64,000 bases of DNA, taken from contig CAOKOL010000019.1 in assembly GCA_948470335.1 (NCBI GenBank), positions 1-64,000 of the forward strand. Direction: 5' to 3'. Positions 61,452 through 64,000 of the stretch are shown here, piece by piece. The notes under the pieces were generated by a model, which saw nothing but the letters and a program-made list of their open reading frames with translations, was not told the DNA's origin and did no database searches. A program made the translations under genes and the position numbers. The stretch is from an uncultured Lachnospiraceae bacterium. Lineage in GTDB: Bacteria > Bacillota > Clostridia > Lachnospirales > Lachnospiraceae. Within the stretch, counting starts at the first letter, position 1. Each line of letters opens with the position of its first letter.

Positions 61452-64000
61452 TTACCGGGAGGTGACGCCGGAAAGCTCCAGGACATCGGCAAAAGCCCGG
61501 CACTCCGTTTCGGAGATGGATCTATCATTGTCCAGGTTGACAATCTGAGAGAATACGCGGCCGAAATCCCGGTACGCGGCCATTTCCTCCTCCGTCTGCT
61601 CCGGGTTCCAGGGCTGGGCCGATTCACCGCAGAGTCCTGTTAAAAATTCCGGGGTCACGTTGTCCTTCCGGTCCATGGCGTAATCGTAGGCGTTCCGGAA
61701 TCTGGTCTGCATACACAAAAGAGCAAAGAGAGCAAGCCGCTTGTACCGGCTGGCGTACACATCCTCCCCGGTCAGATCCTGCAGCAGTTGGAAGGAGACA
61801 AAAAGCCGGTCGATGGCTTCGGTATCCTTGCCCACGGAGCACTGGATCAGGGCTGCATAAAGCTCCGGTTCCTCCTCGTCTTCGGTCCGGATGCCAAGGT
61901 TCTCTATCTTGTTATTTATGTAATTTTGCATATCGTAGCCGGATGCCGAGAAGCGGAAGGTCATTTGGAAGAGCTGGTCAAAAAAGCTCTTTGCTTTGCT
62001 TTCGCCGTAAAGCTCCCTGGCTCCGCTTAAAATATCGGCGTAGTCGGCGGCGATGATGAATACGCAGCCTCTGCAGCCAAAGAAGTCCCTGGCGGCGTCC
62101 AAAAGCTCCACTGCCCGCCGGGAAGGCAGCTGGTTCAGGCCGTCGACGAACAGCACTACCTTTTCGCCCCGCTCCTCAAGCTGTTTGGAGAAGCATTTTA
62201 CCAGCTCCTCCGGGGAATCCGCCGAATTTCGGTTGAGGAAGCCTCCCACCACATCCTTGCCGATGGAGCTGTCCCCGGCGACGGTTCCGCTGACAAAGGC
62301 GGCCAGATTGGTGAGCAGGGCTTCGGTCTGCTTTGCGGAACCGTTCTCGTTGGCGAGCAGACTCAGCAGCTTTTTCCCGATCAGAACCGTCTGATCTTCA
62401 ACAGAGCCTCCCTGGGGCAACTGCCGGGCGTTGAGCCACAGCAGATTATTTCCATAGCTTGTCCGCAGCCGGTCGAACAGCATTTTCAGCATACTGTTTC
62501 CTCCGCTGACCCGGTTCCCCTGAAAGGCGATGGTCATGGGGGTGGTGCAGTTGCTGATAAACCGGGAAATCCCTTCGATATATTTGGCAATTCCCAAATC
62601 GTCCTGCTGAAAGGAGGCAAGGGTTTCTTCTGTTCTTTCGGAGAGGATTTCTGTCTCCGGAGAAGATAACGCCAGCTCCGGGACAGGCAGTGCGGACTCC
62701 GGAACAGGAACTTCTGCCTCCGGAATGGCCGGCGGGACAGGCGCGATCAATTCACATTCCGGACAGTGGCTCCCCAAATAATCGGAAAGGTCAGTCCAGT
62801 CCGCCAGGTACTGGGGGAACTTCTTGTTTGACCGGTTCATGCCCATGGGGAAGATTCCGAACCAGACGTTTTGCGTCAGAACGTCCGTCTCTCCCTGGAG
62901 GGTCAGAACCACGCCGGCGCTGCTGATCCGTTCCTCTGCCTCGGCAGCGGTCTGGCGTCCTGCCGCTTTTGCCGCGCTTTTAAACAGGGTGATGCCGCCG
63001 GATACCATGCTGCCCAGAGTGGTCAGCTCCGTGTTTTCGGTCCACGCGCACCGGATCAGGGTGTCTGTGGGCCATTCATCGGTGATCTCACAGCCGTTCT
63101 GCCGGAGAATGTGGAAAACGCCCCGCTGGTCGTTGAATTCAATCCGCTCATCAGTTCCGAAAGCCACGTCAAAGCCAACGGTTCTGGCTGAGACATAAGG
63201 CTCAATGGCGTTGTTGACAAAGGCCAGAACCTCCCTGGCGATTGCTCCATCAATTAAAAGAAGTTTTGTTGTTCCGTCAACGAGGGCAAGCTCCAGGTTT
63301 ACGCCGGACAGGCCGGCGGCCCGGACCGTCTCAAAAAAGACCGTAAACACCGTCTCTCCCCCCCGGTTCTTATATTCCACCCGGTCCGCCAGGATGTCGA
63401 CGGTCCCGCCATCCGAACTGTCGGAAGAAAAATAGATACCCTGGGACAGAAGCGCTTCTTTCCGCCGGGCGAGATAAGGTGCGACGGATTCGGTGACGAA
63501 GGTGAGCACTTCATCCCGCAGCTCTTTGCTGACGGCAAAGGATTTAACGGTGCCGCCGAACAGCGTAAAATCCAGCGTTCCCGCAGACGCGCTTACCGAT
63601 TTGACATTCTCGTAGGAGATCATCTCGTTTTTTCCGGATTTGGCCCGAAACTCCGCCTGATTGCAGGACAGGTTCAGCACCCCGTCATTCAAAAGCCCCT
63701 GACTGCTGGGAAAAGAGTAGCGCACCCCTTCGGACAAAAGACGTTCCTGTCTGCTGGCAAGATAGGGCCGGACGGCCTGTTCGATGTACAGAAACGCCTC
63801 GTGGACGCATTTTCTGTCCGCAGGGCAGGTTTCCGTGTGCCCATCCTCGGTAATGAAGTCGATGGAATCCAGTCTCCCCTTTTTTACCGACACCAGGCCG
63901 GCGTAGTTGAAAACGGCTTTCTGGACACTGCTGGTGACAAATTCCGTTCTGTCCCGGTAGACAAAAAGCTTTCCCGACGGCCGAAGCGCCCGTTTGACAT
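61452..64000 (-). CDS. Multi-repeat protein with degenerate KAP-like NTPase (5'-partial)
   Basis: The frame is open to the right edge: codons upstream of the GTG at 63893 read GKLFVYRDRTEF and so on without a stop, so the true start lies outside. The visible part has at least three PH-like repeats of about 90 residues, each ending in a helix such as EAFLYIEQAVRPYLASRQER, LTFVTESVAPYLARRKEAL and LAFVNNAIEPYVSARTV. A Pro/Glu linker and a KAP-like NTPase domain follow. Its Walker A position (about 62490-62540) reads AFQGNRVSGGNSM with no GK[ST]. The Walker B position (about 62131-62165) reads VVLFVDGLNQLPSRR. The Lys loss suggests little or no ATP hydrolysis. The function is unknown. Confidence 0.7.
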   Translation of the reverse strand, partial: VKRALRPSGKLFVYRDRTEFVTSSVQKAVFNYAGLVSVKKGRLDSIDFITEDGHTETCPADRKCVHEAFLYIEQAVRPYLASRQERLLSEGVRYSFPSSQGLLNDGVLNLSCNQAEFRAKSGKNEMISYENVKSVSASAGTLDFTLFGGTVKSFAVSKELRDEVLTFVTESVAPYLARRKEALLSQGIYFSSDSSDGGTVDILADRVEYKNRGGETVFTVFFETVRAAGLSGVNLELALVDGTTKLLLIDGAIAREVLAFVNNAIEPYVSARTVGFDVAFGTDERIEFNDQRGVFHILRQNGCEITDEWPTDTLIRCAWTENTELTTLGSMVSGGITLFKSAAKAAGRQTAAEAEERISSAGVVLTLQGETDVLTQNVWFGIFPMGMNRSNKKFPQYLADWTDLSDYLGSHCPECELIAPVPPAIPEAEVPVPESALPVPELALSSPETEILSERTEETLASFQQDDLGIAKYIEGISRFISNCTTPMTIAFQGNRVSGGNSMLKMLFDRLRTSYGNNLLWLNARQLPQGGSVEDQTVLIGKKLLSLLANENGSAKQTEALLTNLAAFVSGTVAGDSSIGKDVVGGFLNRNSADSPEELVKCFSKQLEERGEKVVLFVDGLNQLPSRRAVELLDAARDFFGCRGCVFIIAADYADILSGARELYGESKAKSFFDQLFQMTFRFSASGYDMQNYINNKIENLGIRTEDEEEPELYAALIQCSVGKDTEAIDRLFVSFQLLQDLTGEDVYASRYKRLALFALLCMQTRFRNAYDYAMDRKDNVTPEFLTGLCGESAQPWNPEQTEEEMAAYRDFGRVFSQIVNLDNDRSISETECRAFADVLELSGVTSR

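Overview
The window looks like a chromosomal segment of a Gram-positive, anaerobic, spore-forming gut Clostridia, most likely Lachnospiraceae. This rests on strong GGAGG ribosome binding sites with frequent TTG/GTG starts, an L10 leader, an isoleucine T-box, a SpoIID/SpoIIQ-like pair, a secreted M60 peptidase with a dockerin, the anaerobic (cbi-type) cobalamin pathway and ROK-regulated pentose transport. The species was not determined.

Layout. 1-430: a small gene for a four-repeat Cys-rich peptide, with a structured leader and its own terminator. 466-3625: a decayed cluster in which a LysR regulator, an alpha/beta hydrolase fused to an acetyltransferase, an aldo/keto reductase and an FMN reductase have each lost part of their sequence. 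3820-4940: a Fic protein with an N-terminal HTH, then a serine-recombinase scrap. 5195-8600: rarA and a sigma/DUF4179 pair. 8953-12725: rpmG-secE-nusG-rplK-rplA and rplJ-rplL with an L10 leader. Three tandem two-hairpin repeats lie between rplJ and rplL, and rpoBC does not follow. 12766-16819: a small protein, cardiolipin synthase, PlsC and a DUF3829-like lipoprotein. 17277-23988: a large secreted M60 metallopeptidase with a dockerin, then a membrane-anchored protein with a cohesin-like domain. 24165-28842: a nucleotidyltransferase with a truncated HEPN partner, aroE, a chorismate mutase-shikimate kinase fusion, a PIN/RelB-type toxin-antitoxin pair and a DUF6323/DUF6179-like pair. 29107-38803: a ROK regulator divergent from a sugar ABC transporter, xylulokinase, a DUF4867 protein and a fucose/arabinose-type isomerase. 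38839-48387: T-box-ileS, glgP, the SpoIID/SpoIIQ-like pair and a Sua5-type tRNA-modification gene. 49024-58683: a B12-riboswitch-controlled cobalamin operon (cbiD, L, F, G, H, a triple fusion J-E-T, A, and cobT). 58863-64000: a lipoprotein, a DHH phosphoesterase and a multi-repeat protein with a degenerate KAP-like NTPase domain that runs off the right edge.

The signals best worth following up are non-coding or small. (1) The repeat peptide carries CX3D motifs, like some radical-SAM-made thioether peptides, and its leader RNA is repeated, with compensatory changes, in front of the cohesin gene. (2) Tandem covarying hairpin modules separate rplJ from rplL. (3) A 139-nt dispersed structured element occurs twice, each time between an intrinsic terminator and the next gene. 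(4) The PH-like-repeat/KAP/DHH pair at the right edge has no function I recognise. All family names are from reading motifs; no database search was possible.
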